Assembly: GCA_004794785.1 (NCBI GenBank)
Contig: SJOL01002287.1
Span: 36,921-100,920, forward strand
From: Opisthorchis felineus
Taxonomy: Eukaryota > Platyhelminthes > Trematoda > Opisthorchiida > Opisthorchiidae
Length of the DNA stretch: 64,000 bases
Direction: 5' to 3'
Within the stretch, counting starts at the first letter, position 1, and the number at the start of each line of letters is the position of its first letter. The translations under genes were made by a program, and so were the position numbers. Shown in pieces: positions 1 through 11,300 of this stretch. The notes under the pieces are model-generated. The model made no database searches. It was not told the DNA's origin and was given only the letters and a program-made list of their open reading frames with translations.

Positions 1-152
1 CCGTGGTTCGAACCCGACCCCTGCCTCTCGACTTTCCCTGTCTAGGCTTGGGCAACCTGGCAGTATCCCAGCCCTCGTGCTTCCTTCGGGTGGCACGGCA
101 GCTAGGCACCGGAAGGGTGTTACAGCTGTGCGATTTTTTTTATTACTTCAAT
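1..152 (+). repeat. tRNA-derived SINE, 5' end cut by the window
   Basis: The window opens inside a SINE. The first bases carry a tRNA-type B box (GGTTCGAACC), followed by the family's conserved body (CTTGGGCAACCTGGCAGTAT, then CCTTCGGGTGG, then GGTGTTACAGCTG) and an irregular T/A-rich tail at about 131-152. The tRNA-like head with the A box lies before base 1. It matches the copies near 5.1, 12.1, 12.9 and 36.6 kb. Reading frames across it are not genes. Confidence 0.85.
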
Positions 153-187
153 CGGGGAAAACATCCAGTACCACTGACTACGATGGC

Positions 188-450
188 TACGTCATGTGCT
201 ACGCATGCCGAAACGCCGTCTACCGAGACGAGTGTTGTTCTCCGTGCCTCCTTCAGAATGGCGCAAACCGCGAGGTGGACAACGTATGACTTGGCAGAAG
301 GGCGTGAAAGAGACCACGAAGAGTTTGGGTGTTGGTGTTGTATGCCTTCCAGGCTGTGGTCCCCGCGACCCCGTCCGTGCTTGGCTGGAGACTTTACAAT
401 AAATGCTGGCTAATGGATGTCAGTGGCGTTCGTGCTGTCAGTTTCTTCCT
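188..450 (+). mobile_element. RTE-like LINE, C-terminal fragment
   Basis: The frame from about 193 reads LRMPKRRLPRRVLF, then WRKPRGGQRMTWQKG, then CLPGCGPRDP and WLETLQ, with WRSCC after a stop near 410. This is the C-terminal tail of the reverse-transcriptase polyprotein of RTE-type non-LTR retrotransposons common in flukes. No reverse-transcriptase domain precedes it, because the SINE ends just upstream. It is therefore a truncated, non-functional fragment. The family call rests on recalled similarity. Confidence 0.7.
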
Positions 451-1800
451 AGATTATTTGGTTTAGCGATTGGAATTGTAGGCACCTCAGAGTGGTTGGA
501 ATAGGCCAGAACGAGGTCCTATCCCTCACCCACTCTTCTTCTCTTCTTTTCACTCTAGGGCTTTAAATATAATTAGACGAACCTTATGGTTGTACAGCAG
601 TGAAGCGTCAGTGTGTTAGGCCGGTCAGATCCCAACGAACAATTCTACCCTTTGTAATATTTCACTGAGATTTCATTTTCTCTCTGTTGTAGCCAACTGA
701 GCCGCAGCGCTCTTTCTTCCATTGGTTCATCTGCAATATAGCCGACCTTCATCCGGTGCCCTTTGTCTTCTTCCTTGAAGTTTCCTCACTCAACTCCTAA
801 ATCACCAGTTAGCACACAGACACAACACAGTGTCAACAATGATGTTGCTGTCTTTGATGATGATGTTGATGAACTAATTTTCTTCGCTTTCAATTCTCAG
901 CCATCGCTTCATTGCACTCCAGCTTTACAGTGCCTGGAACTCTATCAGGTGGAAGTGACACCCTGGTCGATGGTCTGTAGTCGATAAACCTAACTGGATT
1001 GATGGGGAAGTCCAGAGAGGCTTTTTCCGAACTGAGGAATGTTTGGCACAGACAAACAGCTTTCCTGTGAGGAGTCAGGTTTACAATGCTGCAAGGGATG
1101 GAGAAGACAGTAAGAATTGACAGAGAGCGATGGTGGATAGTGAATGCCCGGGGAGTGGAGAACGCTTTTGTAACCGAAAGTAGTCGTATCTTATTCTAGC
1201 TAACCCGATCAACTGGTCCGAGTAGTGGTGTATTAGTGAAATGATCTTTGAAAAGGATGGGACCTCTATCCATCCACAGAAACGTCGTCTGGAATACTTT
1301 GAAGTTGGCTCACATCAACCCCATCTCTGGAAGGATCATATGAACCCATATGAGCGTTGACTCCTCCCCTCGTCGACAACAGAAGTCTCGCGTAAAATTC
1401 GATTGCCTCGGCACAGCAGGGCGCCTGGTTTGGACGGTTTGTACTATGCAACTTTCGATAACGTGCCGAATCCTTTGTTACTAGCCTGACAACTTTATCC
1501 CGGAATATCTGGAACGAAGATTGAATACCGATAGGATGGAGTGCCTCGATGGTGGTTTCTACATTCAAAACGGGTGCAAGAATATGATGCGAAACTATCG
1601 GGGCATCAGTTTTGTGGCCATAACTTCCTCATCATCAAGAGAGTTAGATTCACGGGAACCAATGTGGACTGCGCCTTGTCCTGAGTGGCATTGATCATAT
1701 TTTCATTTTACAGCAAGTGCTAGAACTGCGCCACTTCTTACGGCACTGGTCGTTTTTCTTCAGCTGAAAGCTGCTTTTTATTCCTTTTATTGTCGTCAGA
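451..1800. other. No gene recognised
   Basis: About 1.3 kb of mixed-composition DNA. The only open frames are short and resemble no protein I know. The 100-residue minus-strand frame at 1,266-1,568 has no recognisable domain. CAT/GAT-rich stretches occur near 840-870. Confidence 0.5.
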
Positions 1801-1814
1801 ATATATGGCAGCAT

Positions 1815-1965
1815 ATTGCAGTCATCATCATCCTTGACAATAACACCAGATGAGGGCACTGCTGCTTCACTGCCATACAATCATGTCAATTTGCCTGAAT
1901 AAATCCTTATAATAGAGAGGAAAAATAGGCACGCAGGGGACCTGTCGATAGCCTGCCACAAACAT
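1815..1965 (+). repeat. Dispersed repeat Y, copy 1
   Basis: This stretch has CATCATCATC, then GCTTCACTGCCATACAA, then TTTGCCTGAATAAA and AGAGAGGAAAAATAGG in order. A related block at about 9,015-9,165 has the same blocks in the same order and strand. The element type is unknown. The shared order, not any coding content, supports the repeat call. Confidence 0.5.
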
Positions 1966-2290
1966 CCGGGCTGCCTTCAGTTTCAACACTCCGTCAGACA
2001 ATCTTGATGGAAACTGAATAAATGAACACTACTAACATCGGTTAGCCATCGTTCGGGGTCTGCAGCCGAGGGTAAGGAGGGATACGGGGACCCAGTCTTG
2101 GAAGGCGGAGAGTCCCAACGGCACCCAAACGTTTCGTAACATTCTTCATTTCCTTCTGTCATATTAAGTTCTTTTCACTTCTAGGTTTCAAATTAGGCAA
2201 TGAAAACAACATTCTTGACAGGCGGTAACTCGGCACGCGTAACGTGTGACCCGTCAACCTTACCTTGCAATATTGGATGCATCCTCGGAG

Positions 2291-2450
2291 TTAAGTACTC
2301 TGTCTCACCAAAACCCGTCTCCTGATCAACTCATTGCGTATTCGCTGGTTCCACCCGATTCCAAAAAAAGTCCTGAGACATCGGTGGTCAAAGATCTGAA
2401 GATGTCTCAGATCCTCCGCTCGAAGTAACCAAGTCTTTTCCACACGCCTC
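2291..2450 (-). mobile_element. RTE-like LINE relic, C-terminal part
   Basis: On the minus strand the frame reads WLLRAEDLRHLQIFDHRCLR followed by GWNQRIRNELIRRRV. This is the conserved motif downstream of the reverse-transcriptase domain in RTE-type elements. It lies on the same strand as the reverse-transcriptase remnant at 2.93-3.64 kb and is probably part of the same insertion. About 0.5 kb of unrelated or badly decayed sequence separates the two, and the thumb region is missing. Confidence 0.75.
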
Positions 2451-2924
2451 CTTGGGCTTCGTGCTATTTTCCAAAAATGAGAACGCTGTCGTCTGCACAT
2501 CTCAGATCGACAATTCTCTCGTTGGGGGAGATCTGAACACTGGGGGTTTGAAGCCCTTTCAGAGTTCACCCCATTACTTCCTTGTTGACGAAACTAAAAC
2601 AGATTTGAGAGTACGGACATCCTTATCGGACACCACTGTTTGTTGGAAAGCTCTTAGAGAGCAACCCATACACTCCCTTGCACCCATCAGCATGCGAATG
2701 CAAGCAGTGCAAGCGTTGTGAAAAGACTGAATCGATCAACGCACTCTTGAAGACAGGGAACGTAAGGCTTGTAGGGCACTTATACTCATGTCGTTGCCCT
2801 AACACCTAACGAGGTGTGGTGTGGTCCACACGGTCTTTTCCCGGCTGTTCTTGGGTCGTGCCTTCATTCTTTTTTGTAAGACGTCGTAAACTAAGCGACG
2901 CAAAGTCTGGTTACAAAGGAAGTC

Positions 2925-3641
2925 AAGCTGATTCCTCTGTGGTTTCCAAATTCACTGCGAGTACCCCTTTTGGAAATGGGCACCACTGTTGACGCACTTC
3001 ACTTATTTGGGATGATCTCGAGGCAACTAAGTTAGATAAACATCGACTTCATCCTCATCTTTAAATAGAGCGGATGGGAGTTCGTCAGGACCAGAAGTTC
3101 GATGACGCTTGAGAAACAAAAGGCATTCGCTTATTTCCAAAGCCGTCCGAGGTTTCAAGTTCACTGTCCAGGAATGCTTTGCGGGTCGGGAATCTGGGCG
3201 TGCAACTGCAGGTGGCCAGCTTAATTACTGAAAATGTTCAACCGAACGACTGAGGTGTTCTTTTTTATGGATAATCGGACGGTTGCTACTAGTGGTTGTT
3301 TCGTTCACCACAAGCCTTTTTAGGCCTGTTTATCAGCTGAAGTAGTTAACGCGTACTCCTTAGTTTTTCGCTTCTTTCATCTCCTCAGTTTTCTGGACGC
3401 GAATGCTCCTTTCCAATTCGTCGGGTTTGATTGTACCATCGACCAGAAGTATTACGTATCTGAGCTTCGAGCAATTTCGGATCTTTACTCCAAATGCAGT
3501 GCTTGCATGTACCTGATTGCTCCGTCCCATAGGCGAAGCGGTACGGCAGCGAAGCGAGTGATGAACACTGATGTTATGCTGTCGATGGTGACAAGCGAAG
3601 CGCCCTGCATCTTGCAGGGAGGCAGAAACTACCGACAGCAT
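2925..3641 (-). mobile_element. RTE-like LINE relic, reverse transcriptase part
   Basis: Read from high to low coordinates, the minus strand gives VQKTEEMKEAKN, then FLKRHRTSGPDELPSALFKD, then VPISKRGTRSEFGNHRGISL. This is the order found in the fingers/palm part of RTE-type reverse transcriptases. Stops and frameshifts between the blocks show a dead copy. The YADD box is absent, so the element was deleted between here and the C-terminal piece at 2.3-2.45 kb. The NHRGISL block also resembles the minus strand at 61.01-61.09 kb. Confidence 0.8.
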
Positions 3642-3699
3642 CGGGCCTATTGTGCGAAATGGACTTCCGTAGGTGTTTTTGTTAAGTTCGCTTCACACT

Positions 3700-4090
3700 A
3701 AGGTACAAGAGCTTCTCCATAGCCAGAAGAGGTGTTTGAATCGTATATAAGGACATATGGCGATGAAGGGTGTCTCTTCCAAATCCTTATCCCCCATAAA
3801 GACTAGGTACTTCCTCCCGTTCGTGTCGATGACAAGCACTCCTGAGTTCACCACATGCAGTGGTGTCAGCCTTTTCAACTTCGTACTCGGTGTGCTCCTC
3901 GAGTCTCCTTTTCCTTCTTCTGACACGTCGGAAACCTAACTATTCCCAGGACGTTCCGCCATAGACATCGGGTGCACTGAAGATGTCGCTGCTCTTGGAT
4001 GAAACCCCTTTGGAATGCAAGCCATTTTAATCAACGTAAATAGTCCTGCTGCACGCTTCGACATACGCTTTCCACGTGAGAGGTATAAGA
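3700..4090. other. Unclassified stretch between two LINE relics
   Basis: Open frames exist on both strands (77 residues minus, 60 plus), but neither matches a family I recognise. It lies between a minus-strand and a plus-strand RTE fragment, so retroelement origin is likely but unproven. Confidence 0.3.
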
Positions 4091-4094
4091 ATTA

Positions 4095-4460
4095 GTGAAA
4101 TTAAACTCAAACCTGATGCTTGCAGATGGGTCGATTGATGTGGTAGGTACATTTGGCTATATGGGCACTAGCATAAGTTCCGGTGGACTGGCGAAAGATG
4201 AGACAACTTCCTTAATGGGGAAGGCCAGGGCAACTTCTACTGACCTCCGACATTTGCGGTGCCGACATGACCAGCGTAGCTGTCAACGGTAGTGCGCAGT
4301 TCGATCTGTCCCATTTTATGGATGGCCGATATGTGCAGACGTTCTTCGAGGACTCTCTGTGTTTGGCCATTGATGCCTCTGAAGCATCCGGTGGGTCTGA
4401 CAGGAACATCAGGTCAGTAGTGTTGAGTTACGCCAGATGGATTTTGGGGAAGGTAACTCT
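4095..4460 (+). mobile_element. RTE-like LINE, region after the catalytic box
   Basis: The plus-strand frame contains DGSIDVVGTFGYMGTSISS, GGLAKDE and then KARATSTDLRHL. This matches the segment following the YADD box in RTE-type proteins (typically a FxYLGSxISSDG motif, then KARAAFANLRHLW). Downstream, in other frames, come FYGWPICADVLRGLSVFGH-like remains of the next conserved block. Several frameshifts and stops show it is dead. It faces away from the minus-strand relic at 2.3-3.6 kb, so it is a separate insertion. Confidence 0.75.
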
Positions 4461-5009
4461 CCCTCAAAAGAGCAGTTGGTCACACTCCATGGGTTATACC
4501 AGTTAGACCATGTACACCGTATGCCTCGTAGAGTCCTATTCGTCCAGGCGTGTTTCGGATGTGGCTGACCCCGGGGACAGCCAGTCCATGACGTGGTAAT
4601 GGAGCACGGAAGCGTCTTCCAGCCAACTCGGTCGTGTTGACAACTGCCGTCTCCTCAAATGAGGACTTCGAGACGAGACAAACAGATGGTTAGTGACCCT
4701 GGTAAATATGACTGTGTCACGCAGCCTGCATCACCGCGTAGCTCTCTCATACCCCGCCATACCAGACAAATGGAACAATTTAACATCGATGGACGGATTT
4801 ATCCGTCGCCCTCAAAGTGTGGCTGTTGTTCCCTTATTCTTCTTATCCTACTTGAACGAACCTATAGCAGATCGAAACACTGAACCTTAGTACACAGTTT
4901 ATATATGAAAAAAGAACATTTTGCTCTGCGAGAGGTGACTTTATGTCATCCTATAATTTCCAAGCACATTCAGAACTTCGCTTACGCCAAAGTTCCTAAT
5001 TGTGTAACC
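4461..5009. other. No gene recognised
   Basis: Short frames only, possibly the decayed 3' end of the upstream LINE fragment. Nothing identifiable. Confidence 0.35.
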
Positions 5010-5018
5010 AAAAGGTGG

Positions 5019-5209
5019 TAAAAAACAATAATAAAAACACGCCTTCGGTGCCTAGCTGCCATACCACCCGAAGGAAACACGAGGGCTGGGATACTGCCAG
5101 GTTGCTCAAGCCTAGACACCAGAAGTCGAGATGCAGAGATTGGGTTCGAAACACGGACCTTCCTGTCGATAAATTCGCGCTCTAACCACTGAGCCATCTC
5201 ATCCCTATT
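5019..5209 (-). repeat. tRNA-derived SINE, full-length, minus strand
   Basis: On the minus strand the element starts with a tRNA-like head (A box TGGCTCAGTGG near 5,190, B box near 5,150). The family body and a short AT-rich tail follow. Near-identical 9-base direct repeats flank it: AAAAGGTGG at 5,010-5,018 and AAAAGATGG at 5,210-5,218. These look like a target-site duplication with one substitution. The MAQWLEREFIDRK frame across it is a by-product of the tRNA-like head, not a gene. It lies about 85 bases upstream of the NudE exon. Confidence 0.85.
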
Positions 5210-5292
5210 AAAAGATGGTGTGCTACTGAATTACTTTCTCTCAGCTTGTCATATTTAAGTTGGTTATCAGGACATGTCCTTTCTCCTTTCAG

Positions 5293-5378
5293 CTGTCTAC
5301 CATGGCTTCCTTGTCATTTAAAGATGTCAACGAAGAAGTGGAATATTGGCGACGGATGGCAGAGGAATACAAACAAGC
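5293..5378 (+). CDS. NDE1/NDEL1-like: NudE homologue exon 1 (start codon at 5302)
   Basis: A pyrimidine-rich acceptor (TTCTCCTTTCAG, 5281-5292) lies nine bases before the ATG. The ATG exon is therefore preceded by an intron in the 5' leader or is a spliced-leader trans-splicing acceptor, which flukes use widely. The exon encodes [19 protein letters not shown] and ends in a split Ala codon (GC|C). Confidence 0.9.
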
Positions 5379-8300
5379 GTGGGTTTTTCGCTACTTTACG
5401 TTTTATTTCATTCCCATGAACAGCATGGAAGAAGCTCGTGAGGAGCTGGAGGATTTTCAAATCAGTTCTCGGGAGCTTGAGCGTGAGTTAGAAATACAAT
5501 TGGGACAGTTGGAGAAACAAAATGAAGCGCTCATTCTTTCAAATGAAAAGCTAATCTCAGAGAGGGATCAGTTACGGGTAAGTTATGCTGGTATGCCCAA
5601 CGGCTATTGGTGGAATGTCCACGAGTGACCTTTTCAAGGCAAACCATGGTTAAACCATTGCCTTATCCTACTGCTGTAGTGTAGCCAGATGGATTTCCTT
5701 ATTGATGTATGACGTCTTTTGTGTGGACTACTAGCGTCGCCCCTTCTCTTCGTACAGGATCTTCAAGTTATTCTTACATGCTAAAAGAGGTCGCAAGTTC
5801 GTTCACCATCTTTTTATTGCTGCATTATTTCATTTCACGTATTTGCTACGAATTTGACTGTCAAACGTAACGGACGGAAACCAAACCAACTAACCGACCA
5901 GATTTTGCAGTAGTTATCTTCTCTGTAGAGGGGGCTGCTTTCAAGTGCATGTGAAACGTTGGCCGTTTTAACGGTAGTGGTATTCAGACACTAATTATTT
6001 TCCACTGATTTTATAAGGTTCTCACGAGATTATCATTATGAGAGTAGTCACCCATAGAGGAAGGGCACCATATTTCAGTCCATTTGTCGCCCTAGGTAAG
6101 TGAGTTTCCGGGATTCAGATTTCTGGGCCCATCCCTCTAATTGGTTTGGAGGTACTGTGCGATCCCAACTCAAGGGGTCAGCTGGTCACCTTTTACAGTT
6201 AACAGTCGTGCCGCAATGGTGGATAAAGTGCCTTGAAAGTAACGTGGAAGAATCTACGTAAAATAGTCTAACGAAATCTGTTTCCCGATCTGTTACTTTG
6301 GCTGTTGTTCAAAGATACTGGTTATCATCCAAGTGGCCGGATGCAGTCGTGCAGCATTACAGTCGTTTTGAACTGAGCAACAGAGTTTCTAAGTTGTTTA
6401 CAGCTGTAAGGACACATGGCTTGAGGAACATATTCACATGCTGTGATGTGAATCGTTTTACGGACAACTGGACGCTACCCCTCTGTTCAGCGATTGATAT
6501 TGTTGCCCATAGACTTCAGTGAAAGAGATGTGTTACACGAAGGTGTTTTTCCGTGAGGCAATACTTATAAGGTTGCTGAAGACTCATCGATGGCCCACGA
6601 CCTGTTTCGTCTTTCTTGGGGCTCACCAGGTATGTGCAGTCTCAACCTTATGTTCTACTTGAACCTAAAATGGACGAACTTCGAGAACTACACTCATTTG
6701 CATACCAATATGGTTTTCACGGGCAACTCATCCGAATCCCAGCTGAATCTTTCGTTTATGATTGTTGATCTCCCCTGTGGATCAACGGTGAACATCGGTC
6801 ATCTTCTTTTGTGTTCTGACTACCTATGAGTAACGTGACTTAAGCCCGTTTATTATAACGCCGTTTTGTTTCCTTGCTGCTCGTTTTCCCGCTTTTTTGC
6901 TCCCACTTAAATCTGCTTATTCTTCAGTAACCGATGCCAATATTTTGTTGCCCGTCTGTCATTGCCTGCAAGTTCTTCTCAGTTCTTTCTATTTTCGAGC
7001 GTCCACTCTGACGAAAAGCGGGGCGGCTGGGTATCGAACCCAGAGCTTCTCGGACGGTTGGCGAATGTGCTGTCCACTACACCAACCGGACAACCGGAGG
7101 GCCCTTTTTTTGTATTACCTATATACTGCACGTGCCAGATAGCTTTTGGTGAGATTTGTTTTAAGCGGACCTAACCGCGCAATCTGATTTGTCACGTGAC
7201 ACGAGCTGCCGCATCGCGCCGTCAACGAAAGGCAGTCCCTTACATCCAGAACGTATTGATTGTTTCTGTGCCGTTATCTCCATACGGCCAACTCACACTG
7301 ACAGACTGCCCGGGTCTAAATCCCTGCTGCTTCACTGACTATTTTCTTCTGTTAATTGCGACATTAGTGATTGTACGTTTGCTTAATTCACGATGCTTAC
7401 TAACCCGTTTGTCTATAGAACCAGTTCCTGTCGGTTCTCAATACGTCATCTGCTGCCCTCGTCTGTCTGTTCCTATTGTCTACTGGCTACGAACTGCGTA
7501 TAATCTGATAGCCGCAATCGTCCTGTTAGATCCTTAGCCGCCCGGATCTTACAATGATCTTGCTCAACTGAATATGCTGAACAAGAACACCATAAACGAG
7601 AGATCCAGCTGCGATTCAGTCGAGACTCCCATGAAAACCAAACTGACATGCAAATGAGTGTATTTTGCCAAGGTTGTGTTCCTATTTTAGTGTTCGTTTT
7701 GGTCACAGACACTACTTCCTTTTTTCTGTCTAATGTCTTGTGTGCTCTTCAACTGTGTTGTCTGTTCTCATCGCAATTCACTCTCGTCTGATGTTTATTT
7801 AATGTGATGGGCCCGAGAATTTTCAATCAAGACCAGTTCTTACAAATTTACGTGCTTACCTCATCCGATTTAATCCCTTTTCAGGAACGGCTGGATAGTG
7901 GTCAGAACACTGCAAACTCTGAGCTTACCAAGTTACAGGAAGAACTGGCCCGGTATAAAAATGAAAAGGAGCAACAGCAACGGTATATTCGTGAAATGGA
8001 ACAGCGAAACGATGACTTGGAGCGGGCTAATAGGTAAATTCTGTCATTCCCTACTTTTGACATTGATTGCCGTTCAGAGCAACTGTCGTGTCATTGGAAG
8101 CATTCGAGTTGCAACTCAATGAGGCCATCGAGCACAATGCCATATTGGAAAATGAATTAGATGAGAAAAAGGATCTCATTGTAACCGTTCAACGGCTGAA
8201 AGATGAAACCAGAGGTAAGCTTTGTTAGGTTTAGCAAGTGATCTCCGACCGGATAACGAGAGCTTTTTATTTGTTCCTTACTGAGGAGGTAGCGACTGAG

Positions 8301-11300
8301 ACACCTACAATACATCGTCTACAAATTGGCCTCGGATTGATTATTTTAGTTACCGGCTTCCGCAGAATGAGCCCATTTTATGTACCTGTGACTTTGCATT
8401 TCCCGTATCATATAGATGGATATATATATATATATAATGTTGAATAATCAACGATTCGCATGTTGGGAAATTTGCTTTCAGTCACCCATGGCCTTTGCCT
8501 GTTTCTCAACAAAATTTGACACCAAATCAACCGACTGCTTGGTGACAAGCACAGAGTAAATGCTTACTAATCGTAAACGTTGGTCCCCTGCTGTCGTAGC
8601 TTCTCCTTTTGCAGAAGTGCCCCCGTTGTTTTCGTTTTGCGCAGACTTTTGAGCCTTATTCTTTGATGTGTGGGGACGAAAATCCAGTCTTGATGTAATT
8701 TAGTCAGTTATGTCCTCGAAAAGGAATTATTAAGTTTCTGGTTGACGAATCAATACTCGATTCAAACGTGTTGCCATTCATCAAGCAGGACTAGAGTTTG
8801 AGGGTCTGAGAGCATGCTGTTTGTATGCAGCGTATACCCCGCTCTTCTATTTTCCAGACAGAACACACTACTATTAAGGTTGCTGAAAACTCCGGTGATC
8901 CACGATTGGTTTTTTCCTTTCTTGGTGCTGATCAGGTGGGCTCACTCACGGAGTTTCCGTCAACTTTAGGATCCGTTTGAACTTAAATTATAAGAAATTC
9001 TCAAAATACACACACTCATCATCATCGACAGCATGACATCAGTGTTCAACACCGATGCTTCACTGCCGTACAACCATGATTTATTTGAAAGCCTTATTGT
9101 GAAGAAAAGAATAAAGGTGGACGGGGAAGGGACTTAGTGCTAGCTTACGACAATGATTCCGAGGTGCCTACACCTCCAAACACTCATTTAGGCAAGCTAG
9201 AGACAACCGAATTCACCTGAATCTCTCGTCTATGCTGCACGAATCCGTCTCACGTTTCAGTTGGGATGATGGTCAAGATACTGCAGTACATTGTCTAGGA
9301 GGACCAACTACCTGATGAGCCCCAAGAAGGGTAAAACCAGTCGTGTGCTGTCAAAGAGTTTTCGGCATCCTTATAAGCAATATGTTCCCGAATGTCGTAC
9401 CAACTGAAACATGAACCGGCCCTGTGCAGCACATTCATTTGAAGGATACCATGAGCGAGAGGATCAGCTGGAATCAGTTGAGTGTCCCATTGAAACCAGA
9501 CGGGTGTGCAGTTGAGTACAGTTCACGAAACGGTTCTGTTGTTCATACTTCGACTGTTCCTTGGACATTCAAGATTCCCGTTTATATTATCTTACCATTC
9601 ACGTCGTGTGTATGATTACCCGAATATTCCGTATAATCTGGCAGATCTTTTCCTGGTTGCTTATTTCCATGTAATCCTTGGATTTTTTCTAGATCTCCAG
9701 CAAGAATTAGCCGTCATTCGGAGGCAACCGGCAAGCCATTCCGCAAGTTTTTCCAATGGTCACCTTACCGATGATTCTGCCCCATCCAAACGTAAGTATC
9801 GCTTTCATTTCGATATATTTGGCCTTACGTGCACTGCCAACACACGTATCTTTGCAACAGGGAACGAGTTTTATCTGGGACGATACTTTTGTAATAGTAT
9901 GAAGTGGATAACTCTCTTGTCCAACAGTAACTGTTAGGAAATTTTCGGTGCCGATAAGCCTTCAGAAATGCATGCTGGTTTGTAGTTGATAAAGTGATCC
10001 GCATTCTGTTCGACATGTTTGGTGACTCAGGCGCCACAAGTTTCTTTACAATCTGATGATCGTGGTCCATATCTCTACGTGTTGAATTATCTACTCACGT
10101 CAGTAGCTTAGGTATCGTATATGAGTTCAATGACCCAATTGTTCCTTGAGGTTAATCCCTCAAGAAGCTTGCCTTTGTTGGCCGGGCATTAGTTTTCCAT
10201 GAACCATTGAGGCTGATGTTTTCCGTCGTATCTCTTCACCTTCCCTGATGCTACCGGGTCAGAAGACAAGAAGGCGGCCAGAAAAAACGGTGTATTAATG
10301 CAAATACAGCGTTTTATTTATACCATTCACTTGTGACCATATTTGATGGTCGATCTATTTTCAACCAACCAGTTTGTCTTCTACGCGCCCACACCGGCTC
10401 CCGATCGGTTGTTTTCTTTGTCGCGGTTAGTCATGGCCGTCTGTGCGCCTGGGTGCGGATGCACATGCTGCCTTGGCCATCAGGTGAGCGTGAAAGGCAT
10501 GTGCACTTTTTTGACCTTGCTCCGGCACATGATGAAGTCGGAGGTGATTCAGACGCATGGGCGTACTCGTACGGCACTGTTTACCACATGACTGTTCCGC
10601 TGCTCAGTAGGCTGGTGCGCGGCCGTATTACATTCGCAACCGGCTTCAGGATGCGGAGGTACTGGTGGAGCATGGAGCGCATGTTGACACTATTACACGT
10701 TTTCGAGGGATTGCGATATTTGACTATATTTGGTCATTGATCAAGGAGCTATTGGATCAACTTTTGGGTGGTTAGACTTCATTCATATGCGAACATGTGT
10801 CGTTCAGCTATGGTTGCTCGATGTGTCAGTCATCGGCTGTTGGAATAAATAAAAATAAGTGATAATTGTGATACTAGTGGTGATAATAGCAGTACACCAT
10901 TAATAACTACTGGTGATTAACTGCCATACAACCATAAATAATGGTGCTATGGTAAAGAGTGGAAAGGAAGCGGAAGGTCAGGGAGCTAATAAAAATAGCC
11001 TTATGTCTCCGTGGAAAACAAGCAAGAACAAGTATCTGAGCCTTGGAACAGCAACAAGATAAACGCATCTGAGCACCCTGTCGAGGTAAGACGCCATCAG
11101 TGGGACTGATCCGGAATCCTTTGCGAACATCACTCGACATGCACACACAATGCGACGACAGACAAGCTTCAGCTAGGGAGTCCAACTAGGGAGCGAATGC
11201 ACACTCGCCACCGGGACTGGTTAAGTGTCACCTCCTGTAGGGTTCCCAACCACGTGCAAAACGGACCCCGTCTAGCAAAGCGCGAAGATCCCACACCACT

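Larger units (their letters stand above)
5578..7884 (+). other. NudE homologue intron 2, 2.3 kb, holding repeats
   Basis: From GTAAGT to TTTTCAG. It contains a minus-strand hammerhead-type repeat copy at about 6,552-6,790, a tRNA-like head at 7,018-7,092 (minus) and part of an oppositely oriented hammerhead-family copy at about 7,559-7,690. The 5,600-6,550 stretch holds nothing I recognise. Confidence 0.8.
8215..9692 (+). other. NudE homologue intron 4, 1.5 kb, holding repeats
   Basis: From GTAAGC to TTTTCTAG. Contents: a short TA run near 8,418-8,434, a minus-strand hammerhead repeat copy at 8,866-9,020, repeat Y at 9,015-9,165, and a plus-strand hammerhead repeat copy at 9,290-9,530. The last two-thirds is nearly all repeat. 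Confidence 0.8.

Noticed and set aside
4982..5197. 71-residue frame starting MAQWLEREFIDRK
   Set aside because: It is the fortuitous translation of a tRNA-derived SINE flanked by a target-site duplication, as is the partial frame ending at 36,616.
5260..5628. Single uninterrupted 122-codon frame as the NudE exon
   Set aside because: The frame reads through a 45-base mini-intron and past the GTAAGT donor. Family alignment supports two exons ending at 5,577, and the true start is the ATG at 5,302.
10333..10740. 135-codon plus-strand frame
   Set aside because: GC-rich and open, but without any family resemblance and inside an intron. More likely part of an old element.
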